Positions 26,675 through 37,364 of a stretch of DNA of 64,000 nt are shown here, one piece after another. Origin of the DNA: Alphaproteobacteria bacterium 65-37 (GTDB lineage: Bacteria > Pseudomonadota > Alphaproteobacteria > Reyranellales > Reyranellaceae). The notes under the pieces are model-generated. The model did not search any database, was not told the origin of the DNA, and saw only the letters and a program-made list of their open reading frames with translations. A program made the translations under genes and the position numbers. The stretch covers positions 1-64,000 of the forward strand of contig MKRV01000256.1 in the NCBI GenBank assembly GCA_001897995.1. The letters are read 5' to 3'. The stretch's first letter is position 1. Every line of letters begins with the position of its first letter.

Positions 26675-27572
26675 TCTTGTTGCCCCAGCCGACCAGGCGG
26701 ACGATCAGCCAGCTCAGCGCGACTGTCGCGGCGAGCAGGGCGACCGTGATGGCGCTCGAGAAGCCGAGATAGGAGAAATTGAAGGCCTGCAGGAACGAAT
26801 AGTAGTTGGTGACCTCGGTGACGTTGCCCGGGCCGCCTTCGGTCAGGATGAAGATCAGGGGGAAGGCCTTGATCGAATCGATCAGGCGAAACAGGCCGGC
26901 GACCAGCAGCACGCCTTTGATGAAGGGCAGGGTGATGTGCCAGGTGAGCTGCCAGGGCGAGGCGCCGTCGACCTTGGCGGCATCGAGCAGCTCCTGCGGC
27001 ATCATCTGCAGGGCGGCCAGCACCATCAGCATGGTGAAGGGAAACCACTCCCAAGTGTCGGCGATGATGATCGCGGTAAGCGCCCAGTCGGGATCGGTGA
27101 TCAGGGCCGGCACGTTCCAGCCGAGCAGGCCGAGAAGGCCGTGCAGCGGGCTGATGTCGGGGGTGTAGATCACCTTCCAGATGATCGCGACGACGATCGG
27201 CGGCAGGACCATGGGGATCAGGAACACGGTCCTGAGCGCTTCCAGCAGGCGCGATCTGATGTTGAGCAGCAGGGCGAGCGCCAACCCGATCAGGAGCTGC
27301 AGCAGGACCGTCCAGAAGGACAGCTTGATCTGCACCCAGACCGAATTATGCAGGCGCGAGTCCTGTAGCAGATGGGAGTAATTTTCCAGTGGCGTGGAGA
27401 AGTCCCACAAGGTCTCGGGGCGCGTGAGGCTGAGCGGCGTGAAGCTCGTCGCGAGAAGATAGAGCGACGGCAACAAAGTGATCAGCGCCAGCACCGCCAG
27501 CGAGGGCGCGACGCAGAGGATGAAGAAGCGGTGTTGCGCCCGCGTGGTGCCGGTACCTGTGCCGGTTTCCAT
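26667..27572 (-). CDS. Carbohydrate ABC transporter permease (MalF/UgpA type)
   Basis: A 301-residue inner-membrane protein with six spans. The start is METGTGTGTT at 27572; the frame upstream reads a low-complexity Arg-rich stretch antisense-like in character and is not used. The EAA motif is LLDAAKVDGASPWQLTWHITLP. It lies 22 bp downstream of the binding-protein gene. It forms the transport channel with the MalG-type partner. Confidence 0.92.
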   Translation of the reverse strand: METGTGTGTTRAQHRFFILCVAPSLAVLALITLLPSLYLLATSFTPLSLTRPETLWDFSTPLENYSHLLQDSRLHNSVWVQIKLSFWTVLLQLLIGLALALLLNIRSRLLEALRTVFLIPMVLPPIVVAIIWKVIYTPDISPLHGLLGLLGWNVPALITDPDWALTAIIIADTWEWFPFTMLMVLAALQMMPQELLDAAKVDGASPWQLTWHITLPFIKGVLLVAGLFRLIDSIKAFPLIFILTEGGPGNVTEVTNYYSFLQAFNFSYLGFSSAITVALLAATVALSWLIVRLVGWGNKID

Positions 27573-27594
27573 GGGGGCGCGGCCGGCGAGGGCG

Positions 27595-28947
27595 CTAGAG
27601 GTCAACCTTGATCCCGGCCTTCTGCAGGTCTTGCAGGGCTTCGGTCTGGGCCTGCTTGAACGCCGCCGGCGCCGCCTGCTGGCGGGTGGCGACACGCTCC
27701 ATCGCCTTGTTGATCTTGTCGCCGACCTGCGGATAGACCGGAACGGTGCGGTATTTCATGTAGCCGGTCTTGCCGCCGAGCTGCAGCACCTCGAGGAACA
27801 GCGACGCGACGTCCTGGCCGTTCAGGGTCAGGACCTGCTTGAATTCCGGACCGTTGATCACCGACAGCCGGCAGACGCTGGGATAACCGTGGTTCTTGAC
27901 GATCATCGAGACCGTCTCCTTCGACAGCGCCCACTTGATGAACTCCCAGGCCGCTTCCTTCTTGCGCGAGCCGGCGGGAATGCCGAGGCCGTGGCTGTTG
28001 GAGCCGGGGAAATTGCCCTTCGGTCCCTCGGGCATCAGGCCGTAGCGCACCGTCTTCTGCACCGTGCTTTCGGCATGCTTGGCAAGCGGCACCATCCAGG
28101 TGATCGCCTGGGTGCGGATATTGGCCCGGCCCGACATCTGTGACCGCATCGACTGGTCGTCGGAATAGGAGAGGATGCCGTCGGGGCCGTACTTGGTCAG
28201 GAGGTTGGCGTACCATTCCGCCGACTGCGCCGCCTCCGGCGTGTCCAGGGTCGGTGTCAGGTTCTCGGGCGGCGCCTTGAAGACATTGCCGCCCACGCCC
28301 ATCAGGTAGGGAATCCAGTTCCAATGATGGAGCTTGTCGGCCGTGAAGGCCGCGACATTGTCCTTGTTGTGGACGGCGTCGCAGACCTTGATCAGCTCGT
28401 CGAAGGTCCGCGGCAGGCCGAGGCCCTGCTTCTCGATCAGATCATAGCGTGCGGCCGCCAGGATCATGGCGCCCGCTTCCCAGGTGAAGCCGAAGGTCTC
28501 GCCCTTGGCATTCTGCATCGCCGATTGCGGGCCGCCGGCGAAGTCCTCCGGTGCCCAGTCCGCCGGCGTCAGCTTCGGATCCTTGGTGAAGCTGTCGAGG
28601 CTGGTGAGCCACCCCGCACCGATCCAGCGTCCGGAATAGATGAAGGTGACGTTGCAGACGTCGAGCGCCGACCCGCGCGTCGACAGTTCGAGGTCGGTGC
28701 GCTGGTTGTAGACGGGGAAGGCCTGCATGGTGAAATTCACCTTGATGCCGGTCTTCTGCTCGAACTCGGGCAGGTAGGCCTTGAGATATTCGAAGTAGGT
28801 CGTCTGGAAGCACGACGCGTTGATGGTCGTGCCGGCGAAGGCCGACTTGGTCTGGGCCAGGATCGGTGGCGCCGCGAGCAGTCCGGAAGCAAGCACCGAA
28901 GCGCCGCCGGCACTGCGCAAGATGGCTCGACGGTTCGGTCCGCGCAT
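27595..28947 (-). CDS. Extracellular sugar-binding protein of ABC importer
   Basis: A 450-residue family 1 solute-binding protein. Its N-terminus MRGPNRRAILRSAGGASVLA has a twin-arginine-like RRAILRS followed by a hydrophobic stretch ending PILAQ, so export is likely via Tat. The mature protein has a YLPEFEQKTGIKVNF domain 1 motif and WEFIKWALSKE near the C-terminus, typical of sugar or polyol binders. It is the first gene of the operon (binding protein, two permeases, two SDRs), divergent from the alcohol dehydrogenase gene. Confidence 0.9.
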   Translation of the reverse strand: MRGPNRRAILRSAGGASVLASGLLAAPPILAQTKSAFAGTTINASCFQTTYFEYLKAYLPEFEQKTGIKVNFTMQAFPVYNQRTDLELSTRGSALDVCNVTFIYSGRWIGAGWLTSLDSFTKDPKLTPADWAPEDFAGGPQSAMQNAKGETFGFTWEAGAMILAAARYDLIEKQGLGLPRTFDELIKVCDAVHNKDNVAAFTADKLHHWNWIPYLMGVGGNVFKAPPENLTPTLDTPEAAQSAEWYANLLTKYGPDGILSYSDDQSMRSQMSGRANIRTQAITWMVPLAKHAESTVQKTVRYGLMPEGPKGNFPGSNSHGLGIPAGSRKKEAAWEFIKWALSKETVSMIVKNHGYPSVCRLSVINGPEFKQVLTLNGQDVASLFLEVLQLGGKTGYMKYRTVPVYPQVGDKINKAMERVATRQQAAPAAFKQAQTEALQDLQKAGIKVDL

Positions 28948-29056
28948 CTTCGTCTCCTCCCCAGGAGAATTTCGACGAGTTGAACGTGCTTCCCGGACCC
29001 GGTCAAGCCGCTACTATGCGCGCACCACCGATGGAAGAAATGCGAGAGGAGACGCC

Positions 29057-30157
29057 ATGAAGGCCGCGGTTCTGTTCAAGCCCAACGAACCCCTGCAGAT
29101 CGTCGAGTGCAAGCTCGATCCGCCGAAGGCGATGGAAGTACGCGTGAAGATGAGGGCGTCGGGCGTGTGCCAGAGCGACTGGCACGTCATCAATGGCGAC
29201 TGGCCGTCGCCCATGCCGATCGTGCCGGGCCACGAAGCGGCCGGCGAGATCCTCGAATGCGGCCCCGGCGTCACCACCGTGAAGCCGGGCGATCATGTGA
29301 TCTTCTCCTTCCGGCCGCATTGCGGCCGCTGCCGCTACTGCACGCAGGGCCGCACCGTGCTCTGCATCGGTCGCGCGTCAGTGCCGCCGGGCTCGCTCTA
29401 CGACGGCACCCTGCGGCTGAAGCACAAGGGCCAGGGCATCAACCAGATGGCGCGCATCGGCACCTTCGCCGAGGAGGTCGTCGTGCCGGAAGAGATGGTG
29501 GTGCCGATCCGCAAGGACATGCCCTGGCCGCAGGCCGCTCTGGTCGGCTGCTGCGTGGCGACCGGCGTCGGCGCGGTGACGCGGCACGCCAAGATCGAAG
29601 CAGGCTCGACGGTGCTGGTGATCGGTTGCGGCGGCGTCGGCCTCAATGCTGTGCAGGGCGCCATGCTCTCGGGCGCCTCGAAGATCATCGCCGCCGACAT
29701 TCTCGACAACAAGCTCGAGATGGCCAAGACCTTCGGTGCAACCCACACCGTCAACACCGCGACCGACAACGACCCGGTGAAGAAGATCAAGGAGATCACC
29801 GGCGGCCTCGGCGTCGACTATTCCTTCGACGCAGTCTCGATCGACAGGACGCAGGCGCTGGGCATCGACGCCCTGGCACCGGGTGGCCATGCCGTGGCGG
29901 TCGGCGTGCCAAGACCCGACATGCGCGCGCAGTACTCGCCCTTCGCCATGGTGTTCAGCGAGAAGAAGGTGAGCGGCACCTTCTACGGCTCAGTGCGGCC
30001 CGACCTCGATTTCCCGGTGCTGGTCGAGCACTACATGAACAAGCGGCTGAACATCGACGGCCTGATCAGCCGTACCTACAAGCTCTCGGAGATCAACGAG
30101 GGCTTCAAGAAGATGATGGCCGGCGAGGTCGCGCGCGGCGTCGTGGTGTTCGACTGA
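29057..30157 (+). CDS. Zinc-dependent alcohol dehydrogenase
   Basis: A 366-residue MDR enzyme. The start is the ATG at 29057 after GAGAGGAGACG. Catalytic zinc ligands are Cys in GVCQSDWH and His in GHEAAGEI; the structural zinc loop is CGRCRYCTQGRTVLC near residues 94-108. The Rossmann motif is VIGCGGVGLNAVQGA. It oxidises an alcohol with NAD. The neighbouring sugar-importer operon reads away from it. The last 53 bp overlap the 3' end of the convergent LysR gene. Confidence 0.92.
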   Translation: MKAAVLFKPNEPLQIVECKLDPPKAMEVRVKMRASGVCQSDWHVINGDWPSPMPIVPGHEAAGEILECGPGVTTVKPGDHVIFSFRPHCGRCRYCTQGRTVLCIGRASVPPGSLYDGTLRLKHKGQGINQMARIGTFAEEVVVPEEMVVPIRKDMPWPQAALVGCCVATGVGAVTRHAKIEAGSTVLVIGCGGVGLNAVQGAMLSGASKIIAADILDNKLEMAKTFGATHTVNTATDNDPVKKIKEITGGLGVDYSFDAVSIDRTQALGIDALAPGGHAVAVGVPRPDMRAQYSPFAMVFSEKKVSGTFYGSVRPDLDFPVLVEHYMNKRLNIDGLISRTYKLSEINEGFKKMMAGEVARGVVVFD

Positions 30158-31052
30158 CGCGCCGTGTCTCGGCCATCGTGAGGATCTTGCCGTCGTCGAT
30201 CAGGCGGCGGCAGACCTCCTTCAGAGCCGACACGGTCTCGCGTGTCGGCCGGCCGACGGGGCGGCCGCGCGGCAGGGCGATCACGCGGTTGGCGTGCATC
30301 CAGGGCAGGCGTGCTGCCGCGAGCGTTCCGGCGGCGACCTCCTGGTGGATGCCGGAGTAGGGCAGCAGCCCGTAGCCGAGGCCCGCTGCCACCATCTGCT
30401 TCAAGGGCGTCATGCTCTCGACGCGCAATGACGAGGGCGTGTCCGACCGGAACGGGCTGCGGCCGAGCGGCAGCACGGCGGCCGGCAGCTCGTCGAACTC
30501 CTGCCGCGTAATCGATCCACGGCCCAGCAGCCGGTCGCCGGGCGGGCCGATCAGGAAGATCTGTTCGACGACCAGGGTTTCGTAGTCGAGATGGTCGTTG
30601 GGCCGCGGCGCCGAGACGATGGCGACGTCGAGGTCGCCGCGCAGCAGGCGGTCGGTCATCTCCTCGGTCAAGCCGTCGCTCAGCTCCAGCTTCACGCGCG
30701 GGAAGCGCTCGGCGAAGAGCCGGGCCAACGGAAAATAGAAGATGTCGGCCAGGCTCGATGGTGCGCCCAGCCGCACCGTGCCGCTCGGCTCGCGATTCTC
30801 GGTCAGCACGGCGGTCTTGATGTCGTCGAAGGCGCCGAGCAGCCAGCGGCCGCGCGCCAGCAGCACCTTGCCGGCTTCGGTGACCGCCACGCCGCGCACG
30901 CTGCGTTCCAGCAGGGCGCCGCCCAGCTCGTGCTCGAGCAGCTTGATGTGACGGCTGAGCGCCGACTGCGCCACGTTGAGGGCGCTGGCGGCGGCGCCGA
31001 AGCCGCCGCGTTCGGCGACCGTCACGAAGTAGCGCAACTGACGCAGATCCAT
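30105..31052 (-). CDS. LysR-family transcriptional regulator
   Basis: A 315-residue protein. Its N-terminal winged helix-turn-helix (MDLRQLRYFVTVAERGGFGA, then ALNVAQSALSRHIKLLE) is typical, followed by an effector-binding domain. The last 20 residues (RVSRTPRRRARPRRP...) are basic and encoded antisense to the end of the alcohol dehydrogenase gene; this is an unusual tail, possibly from loss of an original stop. It is divergent from a flavin monooxygenase operon and is its probable regulator. A T-N11-A box lies between the two. Confidence 0.9.
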   Translation of the reverse strand: MDLRQLRYFVTVAERGGFGAAASALNVAQSALSRHIKLLEHELGGALLERSVRGVAVTEAGKVLLARGRWLLGAFDDIKTAVLTENREPSGTVRLGAPSSLADIFYFPLARLFAERFPRVKLELSDGLTEEMTDRLLRGDLDVAIVSAPRPNDHLDYETLVVEQIFLIGPPGDRLLGRGSITRQEFDELPAAVLPLGRSPFRSDTPSSLRVESMTPLKQMVAAGLGYGLLPYSGIHQEVAAGTLAAARLPWMHANRVIALPRGRPVGRPTRETVSALKEVCRRLIDDGKILTMAETRRVSRTPRRRARPRRPSSS

Positions 31053-31065
31053 GGATCATCCCAAT

Positions 31066-31082
31066 CATCTCGAAATGAGATG
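31066..31082. promoter_or_regulatory. Probable LysR-type operator
   Basis: Inverted repeat CATCTC-N5-GAGATG containing TCTCGAAATGAGA, an exact T-N11-A LysR box. It lies 13 bp upstream of the lysR start, in the divergent promoter region with the monooxygenase gene. Confidence 0.6.
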
Positions 31083-31163
31083 GAGACTATATCAAACATA
31101 TTCTTGTGAGATAGGATGCCGCGCGCAAACTTCTCCCGACGACAAGGACAGGGAGGAGCGTGC

Positions 31164-32783
31164 ATGGGCGACGCCGTGGAAACGCCGCGCAGGACGTCGG
31201 TACTGATCGTGGGCGGCGGACCGGTTGGCCTGGCGATGGGGCTGCTGCTCGACCGTTTCGGCATCGACGCGCTGATCGTCGAGAAAAGCCCGACCACGAC
31301 CGACCATCCCAAGTCGCGCGGCTGCTGGGTGCGCACCATGGAGATCTTCCGGCAGTGGGGGATCGAGCAGCGCATCCGCGACCGCGGCCTGCAGGACAAC
31401 TCCGACATGTTCGTCCAGGTCGAGAGCATCGCCGGCCGCGAGATCGGCCGCTCGCGGCCCGAACCCAATCTCGGCCAGACGCCGGCCTGGAAGTGCCTGG
31501 TCGCCCAGGACGCGGTCGAGGAGGAGATCTACCGCGTCATCGAGCATTCGAACCTGGTGCAGGTCCGCTTCTCCACCGAGTTCCTGGGCTTCGAGGAGAC
31601 CGACGACGGCGTGATCGCCGAGATCCGCTCGGTCGAGAGCGGAGAGAGCGAGCGCTGGCACGCCAAGTATCTCCTGGCCTGCGACGGCGCCGGCAGCCAG
31701 ACGCGACGCACTGCCGGCATCGACATGGTGGGGCCGGCGACCCTTGCCGTGCTGCTGAACGAATATTGGCGCGCCGACCTGTCGCGCTTCCCGCTGGCGC
31801 GCGAGGCCGCCGGCTATCAGGTCTATTCCAAGACATCCAAGGCGCGGCGGGCCGGCATCCTCAACACCAACGGCCGCGACCGCTGGCTGAGCGTCATCCA
31901 GATCGGCGATCAGAAGGACGACCGGCCGCGGCCTTGGACCGACGCCGAGACGATCGAGATCATCCGCGATCATGTCGGCGTGCCCGATCTCGATGTGACC
32001 TTGCTCAACCGCTCGATCTGGCGGATGAGCAAGCAGGTCGCGGCGCAGTTCCGAAAGCAGCGCGTCTTCCTGGTCGGCGATGCCGCTCACCGCTTTCCAC
32101 CGACCGGCGGCTTCGGCCTGAACTCCGGCGTGCAGGACGCGCACAACCTCGCCTGGAAGCTGGTCTACGTGCTGCGGGGCTGGGCGTCTGACCGGCTGCT
32201 CGACAGCTATGACAGCGAGCGGCGCCCGGTGGCGCAGTCCAATGCCGATTTCAGCTACGGCAACCGCATCCGCTTCCTGCGCATGGACCAAGCGATCCGC
32301 GCCGGCAACGAGGACCATATCCGTTTCTGGATCAACGACCTCGACAATCACCTGCACAGCATCGGCCAGGCGCTGGGTTTCTCCTACGAAGAGGGCGCCG
32401 TGATTCCCGACGGCACGCCGCGCGGCGGCCATCTCACGCGTGTCTACACGCCGAGCGACCGGCCGGGTGGGCGCTTTCCCCATCTCTGGCTCGATGCCGC
32501 GCGCAAGCGTTCGACGCTCGACTGGTTCGACCAGGACTTCACGGTGGTCGCGGGTCCGATGGGCGGCGACTGGCTCGAAGCCGGCCGCAACGTTTCCAAC
32601 AAGCTCGGCATTCCGCTCAACCTGCAGCACCTGCCCAACGCCCATCCTGCCGACGGCATCCAGATGGGGCTGCGCGGTGCGGCGCTGGTACGGCCGGACG
32701 GCCATGTCGCCTGGCGCATGCCCTACCTGCCGGCCGATCCGGCGCGCGAACTGGCCGGTGCGCTCGGGGGAGTGCTGCATTGA
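31164..32783 (+). CDS. FAD-dependent aromatic monooxygenase (phenol hydroxylase/MhpA group)
   Basis: A 539-residue class A flavoprotein hydroxylase. The ATG at 31164 follows GGGAGGAG. It has the FAD motif LIVGGGPVGLAMGLLL at about residue 13, the CDGAGSQTRRTAGI region near 170, and the second FAD motif LVGDAAHRFPPTGGFGLNSG near 310. It hydroxylates an aromatic ring using NAD(P)H. With the following hydrolase gene it suggests a short aromatic catabolic route. It is probably regulated by the divergent LysR protein. The precise substrate is unknown. Confidence 0.88.
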   Translation: MGDAVETPRRTSVLIVGGGPVGLAMGLLLDRFGIDALIVEKSPTTTDHPKSRGCWVRTMEIFRQWGIEQRIRDRGLQDNSDMFVQVESIAGREIGRSRPEPNLGQTPAWKCLVAQDAVEEEIYRVIEHSNLVQVRFSTEFLGFEETDDGVIAEIRSVESGESERWHAKYLLACDGAGSQTRRTAGIDMVGPATLAVLLNEYWRADLSRFPLAREAAGYQVYSKTSKARRAGILNTNGRDRWLSVIQIGDQKDDRPRPWTDAETIEIIRDHVGVPDLDVTLLNRSIWRMSKQVAAQFRKQRVFLVGDAAHRFPPTGGFGLNSGVQDAHNLAWKLVYVLRGWASDRLLDSYDSERRPVAQSNADFSYGNRIRFLRMDQAIRAGNEDHIRFWINDLDNHLHSIGQALGFSYEEGAVIPDGTPRGGHLTRVYTPSDRPGGRFPHLWLDAARKRSTLDWFDQDFTVVAGPMGGDWLEAGRNVSNKLGIPLNLQHLPNAHPADGIQMGLRGAALVRPDGHVAWRMPYLPADPARELAGALGGVLH

Positions 32784-33601
32784 TGCGCCGAATTGATGCC
32801 AACGGCACCTCGATCGCCTTCAAGCAGAGCGGCGAGGGCCCGCCGCTGCTGCTGATCCACGGCGCCGAAGCCGACCATTCGATGTTCGATACCTTTGGGG
32901 TGCTGCTGGCGGCACACTTCACCGTCATCGCCTACGATCAGCGCGACTCCGGCGGCACGACCAATCCGGCGTCGGCGTACGGTGTCGCCGAGATGGCGAA
33001 GGACGCGGCCGAGCTGATCGCGGCGCTCGGATATCGCCGGGCGCATGTCTTTGGCACGTCGCTGGGTGGGGTCGTTGCACAAGTCCTGGCGGCGCATCAC
33101 CCCACGCGCGTCGATCGGCTGGTGCTGTCCAGCACCTTCCGACCGGGCGCGCCGCCCACCGCGCTCAATCCGGACGTGTTCGCCCGGCTGGCGACCTTGC
33201 GCACCGGCCTGCCGGGCACGGCATCCGAGATCGCGACCTATTTCTTTCCCGCCGAGCATATCGCGGCCCATCCCGAGGTCGTCGAGATCTTCAACGGCAG
33301 CAAGCGCAATACCGCGCAACGCCAGCGCCGCGCCGGGATCCTGGTGCAGCCCCTGGTCTACGCCCCGGCGGCGATTGCAGCGCCGACCCTGGTGCTGGCA
33401 GCGGCCGAGGATCGGCTCATTCCGCCGGCGCACACGCTGTCGCTGGCCCGCGAGATCGCCGGCGCCCGCACCGTGACCGTCCCGGGAGCCGGCCATGTCG
33501 CCACGCTGCAGAAGCCCGACGCCGTGGCGCACGAAGTGCGGACCTTTCTTCAAGCAAGAACAGGAGGAAGCGAACATGACCACGGGGGAGGCGGCCTCTA
33601 G
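32783..33601 (+). CDS. Alpha/beta-hydrolase
   Basis: A 272-residue hydrolase. The ATG at 32783 shares its A with the preceding TGA. The nucleophile elbow is GTSLGG at about residues 93-98. An Asp in AAAEDRLIPP and a His in PGAGHVATLQ complete the triad. The oxyanion region is LLIHGAEADHSMF. Sequence and position suggest a 3-oxoadipate enol-lactonase-like or ring-cleavage-product hydrolase, acting after the monooxygenase. The end overlaps the following TctC gene by 26 bp. Confidence 0.85.
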   Translation: MRRIDANGTSIAFKQSGEGPPLLLIHGAEADHSMFDTFGVLLAAHFTVIAYDQRDSGGTTNPASAYGVAEMAKDAAELIAALGYRRAHVFGTSLGGVVAQVLAAHHPTRVDRLVLSSTFRPGAPPTALNPDVFARLATLRTGLPGTASEIATYFFPAEHIAAHPEVVEIFNGSKRNTAQRQRRAGILVQPLVYAPAAIAAPTLVLAAAEDRLIPPAHTLSLAREIAGARTVTVPGAGHVATLQKPDAVAHEVRTFLQARTGGSEHDHGGGGL

Positions 33602-34586
33602 CCCGACGCGCCGTCGCACTTTGGGGTTCATCGGGTCGGCGGCTCTCGGCCTGTCGGCGATGCCGGTGGGCGGTGCGCGTGCGACCGACTGGCCGGCCAG
33701 GACGGTGCGCGTCGTCTCGCCCTCGACCGGCGGCATCACCGATACGCATGCGCGCATCGTGTTCGAGGCCCTCTCCGACCGGTTGGGACAGCGCTTCTAC
33801 CTCGACGGCAAGCCGGGGGCGGGCGGCGGCATCTCGGCCCAGATCGCGGCCCGTTCGCCGGCCGACGGCTACACGTTGCTCTTCTGTATCGCGAGCCTGG
33901 TGGTCACCAATCCCTTTGCCTATCAGAACCTGCTCTACGACGTCGAACGCGATTTCGATCCGGTGGCGGCGCTCGCCTATGCGCCTTTTGCCATCCTGGT
34001 CCGCGATGGCCTGCCGGTGCGGACCATGGCCGAGTTCGCCGACTATATCCGCGCCCATCCCGGCAAGGTGACGATCGCCAACGTCTCGCCGGGAAGCCTC
34101 GCTCATCTGGTGGGAGAACTCTATCTGCAGACGATCGGCGGCCGTGCCGAGATGGTGCCCTATCGCAGCGTGCCGCAAACCATCCTGGCGCTGTCCAGCG
34201 GCGAGGTGGATGCCTTCGTCTCGCCGATGGGAGAGGCGCGGGCGGGGATCGCCGGCGGCAAGATCCGCGGCCTCGCCGTGACCATGGCCGAGCGGCACGA
34301 GACCCTGGCCGGCGTACCGACGATGATGGAGCAGGGGCTCGCCGGCTTCGACATCGCCGGCTGGTACGGCGTGCTGGCGCCCAAGGGCACACCGCGGCCG
34401 ATCGTCGACAAGGCGAACCGCGAGCTGCTCGCCATCACGCAGAGTGCCGCCTATCGCGCGCGCATCGCTGAGCTCGGCGCGGTGCCGGCACCGCCGCTGA
34501 CGCCGGACGCCTTCCGCGACACCTATCGCGGCGAAGCCGAACGATGGGGCGGCCTCATCCGCAAGATCGGCCTGACGCTCGACTGA
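33576..34586 (+). CDS. Tripartite tricarboxylate transporter binding protein (Bug/TctC family)
   Basis: A 336-residue protein starting after CAGGAGGAAG at 33576. A RRRTLGFIGSAALGLSAM signal with paired arginines may use Tat. Bug-family motifs include WPARTVRVVSPSTGG, KPGAGGGI (phosphate/carboxylate loop) and the KVTIANVSPGS region. Such proteins capture carboxylates in the periplasm. No membrane partner genes (TctA/TctB) are nearby, which is common for the family. Placement suggests uptake of the aromatic or acidic substrate for the upstream enzymes. Confidence 0.88.
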   Translation: MTTGEAASSPTRRRTLGFIGSAALGLSAMPVGGARATDWPARTVRVVSPSTGGITDTHARIVFEALSDRLGQRFYLDGKPGAGGGISAQIAARSPADGYTLLFCIASLVVTNPFAYQNLLYDVERDFDPVAALAYAPFAILVRDGLPVRTMAEFADYIRAHPGKVTIANVSPGSLAHLVGELYLQTIGGRAEMVPYRSVPQTILALSSGEVDAFVSPMGEARAGIAGGKIRGLAVTMAERHETLAGVPTMMEQGLAGFDIAGWYGVLAPKGTPRPIVDKANRELLAITQSAAYRARIAELGAVPAPPLTPDAFRDTYRGEAERWGGLIRKIGLTLD

Positions 34587-34630
34587 CGTTTGCGAGGCGC
34601 AGTGTTGGATCCGCGCATCGCGTTTTTCGT

Positions 34631-34800
34631 CCTCTCCGCCCGCGTCATCGCGGGGGGAGAGGAAGGGGCCCCATGCGCAGCATGGGGGAGGTGAGGTGGG
34701 TCAGGCCGTCTCAACGCGCAGACCCCTTCCCGGATCGACAGCCCTCACCTCCCCGTTGCTGCGCAACGGGTCCCTTCCTCTCCCGCGAAGCAGGAGAGGA
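34631..34800. repeat. Palindromic intergenic repeat, family A copy 2
   Basis: A near-perfect hairpin (CCTCTCCGCCCGCG, loop TCAT, CGCGGGGGGAGAGG) is followed by the 42-bp core shared with 4141-4182 (here 34655-34696, one difference). An inverted relative of the core lies at about 34744-34790, with GTTGCTGCGCAAC in its centre. This copy separates two genes on the same strand. Confidence 0.85.
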
Positions 34801-34888
34801 CACATGAGCGATGCGTGAACGCGACACTGCGAAACGCGAGCGAGGCACGGGGTTCACTTCTCGCGCGCGCTCGTTGCACAATCGCGAG

Positions 34889-36040
34889 ATGACCGATCTC
34901 GACGAATTCGGCCTGACCGAAGAGCAGAAGCTGATCCGGCGCAACGTCGCCGAACTCCTGGCGCGCGTGTTGCCGGCGGAGGAAGTGCGACGCCTCGATG
35001 CCGAGTCGGAGTTTCCGCAGGCTGCGTTCAAGGCGCTGGCCGAAGCGGGCTACATGGCGCTGCCTTACGATCCTGCCTATGGCGGCATGGGCGGCAGCCG
35101 CAAGGATCTGGTGATCCTGGTCGAGGCGCTGGCGCGGCATTACAGCGGCGCCTCCTCGCTCTACCTGCCGACCGTCGTCTATGGCGGCATGCACTTGCAG
35201 CTCACTGCCGGCGAGCATCTGCGCCGCCGCTACCTGCCGGAGATCTGCGCCGGTCGCCTGAAATCGGCCTTTGCGCTCTCGGAACCCGACACCGGCTCCG
35301 ATGCGTCGGGCATCAAGACGCGTGCCGTGCGCGACGGCAACGGTTACCGGCTCACCGGCCAGAAGCTCTATATCAGCGCGGCCCACGTCGCCGACTACCT
35401 GATGGTGGTGGCCAAGACCGACAGCGAAGCCAAGCACAAGGGCGTCACGCTGTTCTGGGTCGACGCGCGGGCGGCGGGGCTCACCATGAAGCCGCTGGAA
35501 ACGCTCGGCCGGCGCACCACGCACCCCAACGAGATCTTCTTCGACGGCGTCTTCGTGCCGGCGGACCATGTGATCGGCGAGGAGAATCGCGGCTGGTCCG
35601 GCCTGATGAAGGGGCTGAACCTCGAGCGGCTCTGTCTTGCCGCGCAGGCCTGCGGCAACATGCATTTCGCCATCGAGTACGCCAAGCGCTTCGCCCAGGA
35701 GCGCGTGCAGTTCGGCCAGCCGATCTCCAAGTTCCAGGCGATCCAGCACAAGTTCGCCGACATGCGCATCATGCTGCGCTCCACCCAAGCGCTCACCTAT
35801 CGCCTGGCCGACATGCTCGATGCCGGGCTCGATCCCGTCGAGGAAACGGCGATCGCCAAGATCCAGGGCACCGACGGCGAATTCAAATGCGCCCACCTCG
35901 CCATGGAGATCATGGGCGGCGCCGGCTACACGATGGCGCACGATATCCAGCGCCTGTTCCGCGACACGCGCGTGGGTTCGATCGGCGGCGGCACCAACGA
36001 CATCCAGCGCAACACCATCGCCAAGATGATGGGGCTCTAG
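34889..36040 (+). CDS. Acyl-CoA dehydrogenase
   Basis: A 383-residue flavoenzyme. The start is taken at the ATG at 34889 (MTDLDEFGLTEEQKLIRRNV); the frame is open to 34811 but lies against the repeat. It has FALSEPDTGSDA, the FAD-binding block RLTGQKLYISAAHVADYLMV, RVQFGQPISKFQAIQHKFADM, and a C-terminal GGAGYTMAHDIQRLFRD with GGGTNDIQRN. It introduces a trans-2 double bond in an acyl-CoA. The chain specificity is not readable. It probably forms its own unit. Confidence 0.92.
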   Translation: MTDLDEFGLTEEQKLIRRNVAELLARVLPAEEVRRLDAESEFPQAAFKALAEAGYMALPYDPAYGGMGGSRKDLVILVEALARHYSGASSLYLPTVVYGGMHLQLTAGEHLRRRYLPEICAGRLKSAFALSEPDTGSDASGIKTRAVRDGNGYRLTGQKLYISAAHVADYLMVVAKTDSEAKHKGVTLFWVDARAAGLTMKPLETLGRRTTHPNEIFFDGVFVPADHVIGEENRGWSGLMKGLNLERLCLAAQACGNMHFAIEYAKRFAQERVQFGQPISKFQAIQHKFADMRIMLRSTQALTYRLADMLDAGLDPVEETAIAKIQGTDGEFKCAHLAMEIMGGAGYTMAHDIQRLFRDTRVGSIGGGTNDIQRNTIAKMMGL

Positions 36041-36208
36041 ATGCCGCGACTCCATGCAGTCGGCGCGCCTGTTCTTGCCATCGCACGAAAGAGGAACACG
36101 CCGGCGTCGTGGTTGCAGGCCGCATGGCCTGAATCGCCTTGCGAGCGTTGGTCCGCCGGTCTAAACCCGGTCGCACCTCGGCGCCGGACCCAGGAATGGC
36201 GCCAATAA

Positions 36209-37285
<1,077 letters not shown>

Positions 37286-37364
37286 AGGGATTTCCTCCCC
37301 TTCGCAGACTCCCCGACAACGCCGGAGAGGAGAAGCCGGGCGAGTTGGAGTAGAATAGCCGAGC

